From Tanytarsus gracilentus (Eukaryota; Arthropoda; Insecta; Diptera; Chironomidae), in NCBI GenBank assembly GCA_038502055.1, contig JAXRKN010000030.1, positions 434,001-498,000 on the forward strand: a DNA stretch of 64,000 nt, written 5' to 3'. Shown piece after piece: positions 11,775-21,690 of the stretch (position 1 is its first letter; every line of letters starts with the position of its first letter). Below the pieces are notes generated by a model. The model was not told the DNA's origin and did not search any database. It worked only from the letters and a program-made list of their open reading frames with translations. The translations under genes and the position numbers were made by a program.

Positions 11775-12809
11775 GTGTAACCCACGAAGTGGTGTAACAC
11801 TTATATGCGCCTATTTCCGTCCGTCCGTCTGTCCGTCCGTCTGTTCCATCGAGATCTCGGCTCCTGAGATAGCTAGAGACTTCTAGTTTTCGCCAACTGG
11901 TAGGTCTATGAATTTAGATTCGGCCATTTTAGGAATTATGAGGGTCATGACCACAGGTCGTGCCATGGACAGCCCTAAATGCCATTTTTCATACAAATTT
12001 CCTGTTATATGGCTTCATGTATGTCGTTGAACTCGTATTTGTATCAGGAATCGAAAGGCATTGATGATATTTGAGGAATGTCTATCATGGCCATCCAAGA
12101 GTGCCACCAATGTCCATCACGGCCGGCCAGTAGTGCCCCTAATGTCCATTTTTTAAAAGTATGGCTTCATGTACCTCGTTGAACTCGTAATTGCATCAGG
12201 AATTGATTAGCATTGATGATTTTTGAAGAATGACCGTCACGGCCGGCCAGGAGTGTCCAAGGAATGCCACTAATGTCCATTTTTTAAAAGTATGGCTTCA
12301 TGTACCTCGTTGAACTCGGAATTTGACCAGGAATCGATTGGCATGGATCTGAAAATGGAACACTGTGGAAAATGGAACCAGTGGGAAATGGAACACAGTG
12401 GAAAATGGAACACAGTGGAAAATGGAAATAGTGGAAAATGAAACATAGTGGAAAATTGAACATGGTGAAAATGAAACATAATGGAAAATGAAACACAGTG
12501 GAAAATGGAACATAGTGGGAAATGGAACATAATGGAAAATGAGACACAGTGGAAAATGGAACACAGTGGAAAATGGAACATAGTGGAAAATGGAACACAG
12601 TGGAAAATGGAACACAGTGGAAAATGGAACACAATAGAAAATGGAACATAGTGAAAAATGGAACATGGTGGAAAATGAAACACAGTGGGAAATGTAACAT
12701 AATTGAGAAATATTTTCCATAAGGCTTCCCTTTTGGCTTCTCCAAGGCTTCTTCATAGGACTTCGCCATGTTACATTTCCAATACTGATCTGCTACAAGT
12801 GGGTTACAC
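11775..12809. mobile_element. Repeat-rich element with 11-bp inverted ends
   Basis: The segment starts with GTGTAACCCAC (11775-11785) and ends with its inverse complement GTGGGTTACAC (12799-12809). Inside are a TCCG/TCTG microsatellite (11817-11845), two or three diverged copies of a unit beginning GGCTTCATGTA-CTCGTTGAACTC (about 12003, 12171, 12296), and the 17-bp minisatellite. Related unit sequence recurs at 16975-17120, so it is interspersed. No transposase-like frame is present, so it would be non-autonomous. No target-site duplication was found, so the boundaries are tentative. Confidence 0.5.
12351..12705. repeat. 17-bp minisatellite
   Basis: About 20 imperfect tandem copies of a 17-base unit, approximately AATGGAACACAGTGGAA. 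Because 17 is not a multiple of three and the unit lacks stops on the - strand, long open frames appear in all three - frames; they are repeat artefacts, not genes. Confidence 0.85.
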
Positions 12810-12881
12810 GGCAACACCCACGTGTGGGTTTTGAAACATTTTTTTCACATTTTCTTCTAACTTCAGAATTTATCGATTTTT

Positions 12882-13045
12882 TTTTCTTGTTTTATCACTG
12901 GCGCATAGACGTGCTGCCGCATGCTCGATTTACACACAACTGAAAGCTTTTCATTATTAACTGTGCTTTTTAACACAGGTAGTTTAATTTTATGCAGGGT
13001 TGGAGCATGCGGCTATTAGCGATAAGAAAGAAAATGTCAAGAGGA
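12882..13045. repeat. Imperfect hairpin sequence, possible MITE
   Basis: GCCGCATGCTC (about 12917) is mirrored by GGAGCATGCGGC (about 13004), and CTTGTTTTATCACTGGCGC near the left end is partly mirrored by GCGATAAGAAAG at the right. An internal CTGTGCTTTTTAACACAG palindrome sits near the centre. Consistent with a degraded foldback element; no clean target duplication was seen. Confidence 0.4.
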
Positions 13046-13672
13046 AAAATTGATTTTTTACGAAAAGGGAAAGTGAGAGGAAATAAAATTATGCGAATTA
13101 TTTTTTGGGGGCAAAAACTAAAAAAATTTAATGAATTTTTTTTAAATTTTAATTTTTACTAAAATAATTTTTAAAAATTTTCAGTTGAACTTTTTAAAAA
13201 TTTAATTTCGTTAAATTTTTTTAATTTTTTGGATTTTATTTTTTTGAATATTAAATTAAATTTTGAAACTACCTAAATATTAAAAAAATTCTTCTTCCTT
13301 GTTTTTATTTTTTTACATAAACCACTTTAAGGCTTAAAGCACATTTCAGTGTTTCAAAATCAAACGCTATAATTTTACTTTTCTACATGAACATGCAAAA
13401 AGTTAACATCGAATTGAATTCATTAACGCGCTATAGTTCACCTTTAATGATTATAAATGATTATTAATCCTAATCAATGAAATTCAGTTAGAAATTAATT
13501 TAAAGTGGAAAATGTAATATAAGCAAAATATAAGTGTAAATATAAATTAAATTTAAAAAAAAGGTGAAAAAATTAATAATTTTTCTAAATAAATTCTCTC
13601 AAATTTTTTTTTCTAATCAATCTCGAACCAAAAAAAAAATCTATTTAGTTACTCATCATCGCTCATTCAAAG
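13046..13672. other. AT-rich upstream region of the second lectin
   Basis: Very AT-rich sequence with no coding frame. It should contain the promoter and 5' UTR of the C-type-lectin-like gene at 13673. No distinct repeat or motif was recognised. Confidence 0.35.
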
Positions 13673-14239
13673 ATGATCCGTGTAATTATTCAAATTTTTC
13701 TTATCACCACGTTTTTGTCCTCAATTGACGCCGCACCAAAACTCGAACATTGCGCATTCATCACAAACTTATTCGACAAACAGGGCGAGTTGATTAAAAA
13801 AGTTTGTGAAGTTCGAGCGGCATTGAGTTACGATAAAGCTGAAAATAATTGCATCAAAAATGGAATGAATCTTTTGGCGTTTGAAAGTTTTGAAGTTTTT
13901 GAGGAGTTTTCAAAAAAGTTCGAAGATAATTTTTTTGTTAAAGGACTTGGAAGTGTTTGGGGTCCACTGAAAGGTTATTGGATCAATGGCAGACGAAATT
14001 ACAAAGGTGATTGGATGACTTACACACTCGAAGCTAAGCAACAGCTCAACCCACAAATTCCATTCACTCATGGAACGGCTCACAATGACATTTGTCTGGC
14101 TTTGAAGCGTGACGGAATTTTCAAAGTGTCTGGACATCAATGCAGTCAATCTTACTGGCATTTATGTGAATTTCAAGTCGTTAAAAATGAAAATTCAAAT
14201 TGTTTCGATTTTGACAATCTTGTGAGAAGTGGAAATTGA
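13673..14239 (+). CDS. Secreted C-type-lectin-like protein, 188 aa
   Basis: Single-exon ORF with a signal peptide (MIRVIIQIFLITTFLSSIDA) and one CTLD: CEVRAALSYDKAENNC, GYWINGRRNYKGDWMTY, CLALKRDG and a terminal HLCEF. The cysteine pattern matches the 167-aa lectin at 10279-10782, with a longer C-terminal tail here. As in that copy, QPD/EPN and WND sugar-binding motifs are not seen. The two genes are divergent with about 2.9 kb between start codons, an inverted duplication since interrupted by the membrane-protein gene and mobile elements. The start ATG is preceded by AAAG and begins the signal peptide directly. Confidence 0.87.
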   Translation: MIRVIIQIFLITTFLSSIDAAPKLEHCAFITNLFDKQGELIKKVCEVRAALSYDKAENNCIKNGMNLLAFESFEVFEEFSKKFEDNFFVKGLGSVWGPLKGYWINGRRNYKGDWMTYTLEAKQQLNPQIPFTHGTAHNDICLALKRDGIFKVSGHQCSQSYWHLCEFQVVKNENSNCFDFDNLVRSGN

Positions 14240-14400
14240 AATAAAATAATTTCTCAATAAATCGAGCATGTTCATTGTCCGTTAAAATTCAAATTCGCCC
14301 GCTTCAGTTTTCTTTCGCTTCAATTGACGCGAAAAATATTTTCATTGTTTTTTTATCGCACTGAAATATTTTATTTAAGTTTTTTTCTGTGATTTAATCA

Positions 14401-16074
14401 ATGGACGCTCACATTGCCGAGTCCTCGACGCTCAGGGAACGTCAACCTGATGGAGATGCTCAAAATCGGAAGAAAAAACAGCCGCGAGAACGAAATTATG
14501 GGGTGAGATTATATTTGGTTGTGGTTCGTCATAATTTTTTTATTATTTCTCTTAGGCGACAGCTTCTGAAGTTGTTGTGAATCCAATAAATCCACAGAAC
14601 GTTCAAAATCAGCCGAGAAGAGAAAGACTGCCGACGGAGGTTGACGAGGAGGAAGAAAAAGAAATTCTAAAATATGGAGCGAAGCATGTGAGTCATTCTG
14701 GATGTTTTTTATTAAATTGAATTATCATTTTTCCACTTCCAGGTCATTAAACTTTTCGTTCCTGTCACACTGTGCATGTTGGTCGTTGTATTCACCATCA
14801 ATTCCGTTCAATTTTACTCGGTCAAAGACATTTATCTCATCTACACGCCATTCCACGAGACATCCGACGATACAAGCACTAAAGTTTGGAATGCGGTCGC
14901 CAACAGTCTCATTCTCATGGTAGTAATCATCATCATGACCATTTTACTCATCACTCTCTACAAAAAAAGATGCTATAGAATTATTCACGGCTGGCTGATA
15001 ATGTCGTCATTCATGCTGCTCTTCTTATTTTCATATCTCTATCTTGAAGAGCTGTTGAGGGCTCACAACATTCCGATGGACTATCCCACTGCCGTTTTTA
15101 TGATGTGGAATTTCGGAGTTGTTGGAATGATTGCGATTCACTGGCAAGCACCGTTGAGACTTCAACAAGCTTATTTGATTTTCGTGAGTGCGTTGATGGC
15201 TTTGGTGTTTGTGAAATATCTTCCCGAGTACACAACATGGGTGAGTTAAGAAGTTATAATTTTTTAACTGTTTTATTATTTATAAAATCTCGTTTTAGGT
15301 CGTTCTCGCGGTCATTTCAATTTGGGATCTAGTTGCTGTGCTCACACCAAAAGGACCACTTCGAATTCTCGTCGAGACAGCTCAAGAGAGAAACGAACAA
15401 ATTTTCCCCGCTTTAATTTACTCATCGACAATAATGTACTCGATTATGGGCACGACCACGCCTGGCGATAATGTCGAGCAGGGAAATGAGACGAGGCGAT
15501 TGAATGATGGTGCGATGATAATTTTTGTGAATAATTTTTTTTCATAACACTAATAAATTTTTTAGAGTCAGCCGGTTTCGATCAGCAATGGGCGAGCACA
15601 ACAAATCAGCGCGTTCAACAGCGTCAAATCGAAGTCCAAGCAAATGATCAAAATTATCCCACTCAATATCGAACGGTGACGCGGCCAGCTGGCGATGGCT
15701 TGACAGAAGCTCAAAGACATCAACAAGAGATCGAGGAAGAAGAGAGAGGAATTAAGTTGGGATTGGGTGATTTTATTTTCTATTCAGTTCTGGTTGGCAA
15801 GGCAAGCTCTTATGGAGATTGGAATACCACGATTGCATGCTTTGTCGCGATTTTAATTGTGAGTTCGAGAATTTTTTTATATCTTTGAATTTTCTAATTT
15901 TTTTACTCAATTTTTTAGGGTCTCTGCTTGACTCTTCTCCTTTTGGCTGTCACTCGAAAAGCACTTCCAGCTTTGCCAATCTCAATCACATTCGGACTTT
16001 TCTTCTGCTTCGCCACGAGCGTTATTGTGAAACCTTTCACCGAGACTCTCGCTGCCGAGCAAATTTTCGTATAA
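14401..16074 (+). CDS. Psn: Presenilin, catalytic subunit of gamma-secretase, 463 aa
   Basis: Six exons: 14401-14502, 14556-14687, 14743-15240, 15299-15509, 15566-15858, 15919-16074. The N-terminal cytosolic part is charged (residues 1-78), followed by TM1 (LFVPVTLCMLVVVFTI) and the further presenilin helices. The first catalytic aspartate lies in AVISIWDLVAV and the second in the GLGDFIFYS (GxGD) motif; the C-terminal PALPISI carries the PAL motif. The hydrophilic loop between TM6 and TM7 is present (exons 4-5). Both catalytic Asp and PAL are intact, so the protein should be active in the gamma-secretase complex that cleaves Notch and other type I membrane proteins. Splice phases agree throughout; the exon 4 donor (GTGCGA) is the weakest. 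The last exon, preceding intron and 3' UTR are duplicated at about 21336-21681. Confidence 0.97.
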
Positions 16075-16204
16075 TTTTATGATTATTTAAAAAAGTAATG
16101 CTTGATTAATCGAAGACTAAATAATTAATAGAAAATAATCATGTAAGACATTAATAAAAATTCATAAACGTTCATTGCTAAAAAAAATCACAAATAAATT
16201 CTTT

Positions 16205-17338
16205 TTATTCATTTTTTTTATTCATTTTTTTTTTTGCATTTTCTCCACTTCCTGCCGCATCAGTATCCTAAAAACATGAAGTTTATATATATATATATAT
16301 ATATTTTTTTAAATACTTAATCAATAAAGATTTTAGCTTACCTTATTTATAACATCGACCCGCTTCTCTTTGAACTCGAGTTGTTTTGCTAACAATTGAG
16401 AGATTTTCTCTTGACCTTCTCCAAACACACCAGTCTCCAAAAGAATCTCGGCCATTGTGCAGGCTAGCTCCGAGATCCAAGCCAATTCAGCGCTTACCGA
16501 TTCCAAATTCACCAGTGAGCGTGCACACTGAAAAAAATATTAAATTAATTTTTAGAAATTATTTTATTATGGCTACGCCATATATTGTTTTCGATCTGGA
16601 GAGAAAACTCTCTTTGTCACCTGCTGCCCTCAAAAAGCCTTATTTCGATATAGAACTTTTGTCACATGCAAGGCCATCGAATTTCTGATCTATGTATGAT
16701 ACATGCTTGGACGATCCATTGGCCAGGTAGGGCAGGATCGTTAAAAGAGAGCTGTTACTTTCTCGGATCCGGGTGACGTTTTTTGACACGGATCAACGGA
16801 TTGCCTTCGAATTTTTTTTATTTGATTCTGCTACTCTTGACTTAACTTTTGTGTTACTAGAAAATTCTCGCAGACGCATTAAAGTTAGTTAAATTAAATA
16901 AATAAGTTTATATGGGAGAGAGAAACACGTGGTGAGATAAACACGTGGTGAGCGTAAGAAATTTTAAAGGGAGCTTCATGTATCTCGTTAAACTCGTGAT
17001 TGGATCAGGAATCGATTGACATAGGCGATTGAGGAATGTTCATCATGGCCGGCCAGGAGTGCCACTAATGTCCATTTTTTATAAATATTGATTCATGCAC
17101 CTTGTTGAATTGAAGATTCAACCGCGAATTCAAAAAGTCAAAAAAGATTTAAAATTTTGAAACTTATATAAAATATAATGAGCAAAGTGAGGTTAAAAGA
17201 AAAGTCGCTAAAATATTCCAAAATTATTCAACTCACTGTGTCAAATTGCTCTACAACGTTCGTAGTTTCTCCACTTGAATCTTCCGAAGGTGAATTGCTA
17301 CCCGGAACAATATTCAGCATATTGGGATATCTGTCCAT
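16205..17338 (-). CDS. Unknown small protein with a helical core, 116 aa
   Basis: Three coding exons: 17237-17338 (34 aa, from MDRYPNMLN), 16342-16527 (62 aa), 16205-16267 (20 aa), all phase 0 with GT-AG introns. The central exon (SLVNLESVSAELAWISEL, later KISQLLAKQLEFKEKR) is a strong amphipathic helix or coiled-coil candidate; the C-terminus is Lys/Asn-rich. No signal peptide or membrane helix is present. I do not recognise the family; a small subunit of a coiled-coil complex would fit the look. A splice acceptor at 17359 implies an upstream 5' UTR exon. Intron 1 (16528-17236) contains interspersed repeat sequence. The gene is convergent with presenilin, with about 130 bp between stop codons. 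Confidence 0.65.
16555..17125. repeat. Interspersed repeat fragments within an intron
   Basis: The first part (16565-16870) is GC-richer than its surroundings and has the feel of an old mobile-element fragment, unclassified. The second part (about 16972-17120) matches the unit in the 11.8-12.8 kb element: GTATCTCGTTAAACTCGTG, ATCAGGAATCGATTG and GGCCGGCCAGGAGTGCCACT. This shows the element is present in more than one place. Confidence 0.55.
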
Positions 17339-17620
17339 TGTTGAATTTAACACTTCTTCTGAAAAAGAAATGAAATGTGTTAAATTTATGTATTTCAGTT
17401 TATTATTATATGTAATATTATACGAAATTTCGGTGGTTAAGATAGAAAAAAATATGGTTGTATTGGTGACAGCTTTGAAAATTTTCTTTTTCAAAAATTA
17501 AAGTGGTTTCAACTCAATTATTAAATTTTTTAAGCTGTCGAAAATTGTCGAAATAATTGTAATTGATTGAAAGTAAAATAATGTAAGAAAAATAATTTGA
17601 TTTCCAGGATTTGCAATTTA

Positions 17621-17974
17621 GAACTACGGCAGAGAATGATTTTTGCGTTAGTGTTAGTGAGAAAAATTTTTCAAAATAAAAATGAAAATTTTACTGGAAA
17701 ACTTAAGTGAATCGGAAAACTAATGTGATGTCGAAAATGGTCGGAAAAAGTAGATGCGTTTTGATACCAAACATGTCTCAAAAAGTTTATTTTTCAAAAT
17801 TCTCTGCCACAGGTCAGTCGAAGTACGGCAGAGAAGGCCTCAAACTTTGAGAGGTCATAACTCGAAAAATAAAAGGTGTCTAAAAAAACTAATTGCATGT
17901 CGAAAATAGTCGGAAAAGTGTCTATAAAGTCCCTTCTCTCCCACCCGATTTGTGATAGCTCTCTGCCGTAGTTC
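17621..17974. mobile_element. Two tandem copies of a hairpin MITE
   Basis: Copy 1 (17621-17815) begins GAACTACGGCAGAGA and ends TCTCTGCCACAGGTC; copy 2 (17820-17974) begins GAAGTACGGCAGAGA and ends TCTCTGCCGTAGTTC. The outer ends are exact 15-bp inverse complements. Both copies share an internal ATGTCGAAAAT-GTCGGAAAA core. No coding frame, so non-autonomous; the superfamily was not identified. Confidence 0.75.
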
Positions 17975-17984
17975 TTTGAGACGA

Positions 17985-19298
17985 TCCTCGATTCCCCGGG
18001 GAATGGGATTTCCCCGGGGACGGGGACGGGGACGAACTAAAGACCGTTTTTAACTCAAAAATCCTAAAAAAATTTAAAGTTAAAGACTAAATATGATTTT
18101 TTTTCATTTTAAGACTTCAAATAAATACTGTCAAAAAAAAATAATTCATTTATGCAAAAATTACAATGCAAAATGGACAAAAAATTAAATGCACACGATT
18201 TAAAAATTTTAAGAGTTAGTAACTTTTTATTCAGCGCTTAATTTTCCCTATAAATATTGAAGTTAAAAATTCTTAAAAATACTTTTCCAATTCATTTTTA
18301 TTGAATTAATATTAAAGTTAATGTCATCTTAAGAATGCGTTAATTTTTTTATTTATGTTTTCAAAGTTTTTTGTTTACACTATTACTGACTCTTAAAAAA
18401 ACTTTGAAAATTGAAATAAAAGAAAAACTTAGACATTCTTTAGGTGAAGTTAATTATTTTTAATATTAATTAAAGAAAATCAAGCGCTGAATAAGAAATT
18501 TCTCGTTTTAATTTTTTTTATCCATCACCACCCTTGTGGCACAGAAAAGGAAAAATAAAGGAACTTTGATGGAACTTGCATGGAATCTTTCGGAACTTGC
18601 ATGGAAAAAAATAACTTGACGGAAATTCGAAGAAATTTAATGGAACTTGACGGAATTTTGATGGAATTTCTGCGACCACTTTACCGGAAATTTGACGGAA
18701 TTTGATGGAAAAAAAATCCTTCAAAATTCCATTGGATTTTTTAAGGAAACAATTTGTATGGCAACACTTTCACAACAAATTAAAATTTTAAATATTTTTG
18801 TATGTCAACATTCTCACAACAATTTGTATGACAACAATTTCACAACAATGGAAAAAGAAAAAGAAGATTGTCAACAATGTTGCTTTGAAAAATAAGCAAT
18901 TTTAGATTTATATGGCAACAATTTCACAACAATTTGTATGACAACAATTTCACAACAATTTGGATGGCAACAATTTCGCAACAATTTAATCCCGTGATTT
19001 ATTTTAATCTCGAAATTTGTATGACAACAAAATTGTATGGCAACAACGATTTGTATGGCAACGTTTTTGTGACAACAATTTAGGCGCTAAAAAAATTGAA
19101 GTGCTACAAGGGTACTTGAGTAATTTTTGTGATAAATTGTTCAATTATTTGATTTTATTATGAGCTTCAATCAATATGTTGATGATGTTTTATTTAGAAA
19201 TGGAAAACTTATATTTTGAAATTAATTTTTTCAAATATTTTAGCCTCAAAATTTGTCTTTCACTTAAATTTACTACTAAATTTTTCCCCGGGGATCCC
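17985..19298. repeat. Region bounded by CCCCGGGG motifs with internal tandem repeats
   Basis: GC-rich TTCCCCGGGGAATGGG and TTTCCCCGGGGACGGGG with a GGGGAC microsatellite lie at about 17995-18035, and TTTCCCCGGGGATCCC lies at 19283-19298. Between them are a GGAA-rich minisatellite (about 18535-18720; GATGGAACTTGCATGGAA-like units) and a repeat of CAACAATTTCACAACAATTT (about 18750-19085). No coding potential. It may be a composite repeat insertion. Confidence 0.45.
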
Positions 19299-19299
19299 T

Positions 19300-19885
19300 A
19301 ATTATTTCACAAAAAATCACGAAATTTTAGTCGAATATTTATTTTTGTGAAAAATGAAGTGAAAACAAACATGCAGGGTGAATTTTGTGAGTGAATAAAA
19401 TGTGTTTGCGGTGATAACTGAAGTGATAAATGGATAAGAATATATTCTTTGGTCGATTATGCAGCTTATTAAGTATAATTTAGCAGGTGAGTATTGGTGA
19501 AATCAAAAGAAAAGAGTGAAAAACTCATTTCACTCTACGTATATTAGAGTGATAATTTGTCGGTTAAAAAAGAAGAAGAATTTTGAATTCATCATAAAAC
19601 TTTCATAGTGAAAGCCCCCTCGACGTGTTTATATTTGTCAACAAATATGATATAAAAATTAAATTAATTATTTTTGACGCGATTCAACTAAGGGAAGTGA
19701 CAAAATTAGCTTGAATTTAAATGTTTTTATGGCAGGAATACTATAAACAGTTCCAATTAATTACAAGTTCTCAAAAATTGACTCACCGATTTAAAAATGT
19801 AGACACTGATGATTGGAAATTGAATAAATAGATAAACCTGGAGATAACTAATTATAATTGATCTCATCAAATTTGATATCTTTAT
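19300..19885. other. AT-rich intergenic sequence
   Basis: No gene and no clear repeat unit seen apart from general AT richness; precedes the ~170-bp repeat array. Confidence 0.3.
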
Positions 19886-19889
19886 TAAC

Positions 19890-20610
19890 CCTCTCATATG
19901 TATAAAAAATTTGAAAAAAAGTTAAGGGGCTAATTAACGACTCGATTAATTAAGTTTGATTCTTAATTAATTAAATTATTCATCATTGATGCTAATTAAA
20001 ACTTTGTTTCAGGGAAAACTAATTTATTTCACTAAACGATTTTAATTTTTATTACCACTCTACACATGAAAAATGACAATAAAAAAAGCTCTAAGGGAGC
20101 TAATTAGTGACTCGGATATTATTTTTAATTTACTTAATCTAATTGACATCCTGTTAAGCTAATTAGAACTTTATTTCATTAAAAAATTAATTATTTTAAT
20201 TGAATCGAATTTATTTTTTTTTATTAGCGCTCTCACATGTACCAAATTGAAGAAAAAAAAGTTCTAGGGGAGCTAATTAACGATATGAATAATTAAGTTT
20301 ATATTTTATTTCATCTAATTAAGACTCAAAATTATTAATTAGCACTTAAAAATGATATAATTAGTGACTCTAAGACCCCAAAGATTTTTATTAGGGGTCC
20401 CACATGAGAAAAATTGTTAATTTTAAGCTCTAAGGGAGCTAATTAGTGACTCGGATGATTCTAATTAATTTTTTTTCAGCTTCATTAAAGCATTAATATG
20501 TCCATTAGAACTTCTTTTCGGGAAAAATTATTTTAATTACATGGATAAAAAAAATAATTAAATTTTTAGGGATGATAAAGCTCACACATACATATGTAAA
20601 AAAAAGATGC
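19890..20610. repeat. Diverged tandem array with a period near 170 bp
   Basis: Five related units start at about 19892, 20058, 20230, 20397 and 20580, each opening with a CTCNCACATG-like motif followed by an A-rich run. The first four then continue with a conserved CTAAGGGAGCTAATTAGTGA-type block. Spacing is about 166, 172, 167 and 183 bp. No coding frame. The period is close to a nucleosome repeat, as in satellite DNA. Confidence 0.6.
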
Positions 20611-21335
20611 TGTCTTGAAAAGATTTAATTCCTGAATGGAAAAATAATTTTCACTTAAAATTTAAATTTTACAATTTTCTTTTAATAATTACGTTGGTGC
20701 CGTATTTTTTATGTCCTTCCTCGGGGACTGATGGATAGTGAAAGAAAGAATCGTGAGGTTCTTCTTTTATATGTGAGGGGTTCGTACATCTCCTACTGGA
20801 GCAAATTGAATCACAGCTGGTGTTTGCATCTCGTGAGAGGATGACATTCAATTTGAGACCAAACGTTACACAATTATTTTTGATTTTCTTAATTTTTATT
20901 TCATTTTTATAATCTTTCAGTTTAACTTAGCATATGTACATATATTTTTTTTTAGCATAATATTTTTGTTTTTTAATTCAACATAATTTTCTTTTTTAAT
21001 TCAATATGTTTATTTTTGCTTAGCAGCTTTTAGCTGACACTCTATTACCCAGAACTAATATCAATCTATCAAACGCGATAAAAATATTATTTATTAACTC
21101 ACAACGATTTCAATTTCTTTCTGAAAATTTTGATGCGCCTGACGATGCGTGTGTCTTCCTTGGCGGTTCAAGTGAAAAGAAAGAATATCGTGAGATCTTC
21201 TGGAAATGGGGTTAGGACATTTTGCCCCTGTGACATTTTGCCCTCACCAAAATCCGTGGGCAAGGGCAAAAAAAATATAGGGTCAATTTGTCCGGGGCAA
21301 TTTGCCCACAGATTTGACCATGCGAGAATTTTTTG
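20611..21335. other. Intergenic sequence with interspersed repeat traces
   Basis: No convincing gene. Two short related stretches (GTGAAAGAAAGAATCGTGAG at about 20739 and GTGAAAAGAAAGAATATCG at about 21172) and a GACATTTTGCCCCTGTGACA block near 21218, similar in flavour to 41835-41960, suggest relics of interspersed repeats. GGGCAAATTGCCC-like inverted motifs lie at 21280-21310. Confidence 0.35.
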
Positions 21336-21681
21336 TGAGTTCGAGAATTTTTTTACATCTTTGAATTTTTTCATTTTTTTTCTCAATTTTTTAGGGTCTC
21401 TGCTTGACTCTTCTCCTTTTGGCTGTCACTCGAAAAGCACTTCCAGCTTTGCCAATCTCAATCACATTCGGACGTTTCTTCTGCTTCGCCACGAGCGTTA
21501 TTGTGAAACCTTTCACCGAGACTCTCGCTGCCGAGCAAATTTTCGTATAATTTCATGATGAAAATACTAATGCTTGATTAATCGAAGACTGAATAATTAA
21601 TAGAAAATAATCATGTAAGACATTAATAAAAATTCATAAACGTTCATTGCTAAAAAAATTCACAAATAAATTCTTTTTATT
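21336..21681 (+). pseudogene. Duplicated 3' end of presenilin (last intron, last exon, 3' UTR)
   Basis: The sequence from the start of presenilin intron 5 through its last exon and 3' UTR (15857 to about 16210) is repeated here with few differences. The intron is retained, so this is a DNA duplication, not a retrocopy. The exon copy (21397-21550) is open and still ends with the same stop, but nothing upstream resembles the rest of presenilin. One coding change is visible (Leu to Arg in the ITFGLFF stretch). It cannot make presenilin alone. It abuts the 3' end of the LAPTM-like gene and may supply 3' UTR sequence there. Confidence 0.9.
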
Positions 21682-21690
21682 TAAATAAAT

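Noticed and set aside
12270..12817. Three overlapping - strand open frames of 137-177 aa
   Set aside because: They are the 17-bp minisatellite read in three frames; repetitive Phe/Ser/Cys/Pro protein with no start context or homology.
16386..16688. 100-aa + strand frame
   Set aside because: Antisense to exon 2 of the 116-aa gene and continues into repeat sequence.
18518..18895. Short frames in the GGAA and CAACAATTTC repeat region
   Set aside because: Low-complexity translation of tandem repeats.
19890..20610. CRISPR-like spaced repeats
   Set aside because: Repeats are diverged, the ~170-bp period is far too long, and the DNA is clearly nuclear eukaryotic.
21130..21558. 142-aa + strand frame over the presenilin copy
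   Set aside because: It is in a different frame from the presenilin exon and runs through intron sequence; the same shadow occurs in the true gene at 15819-16082.
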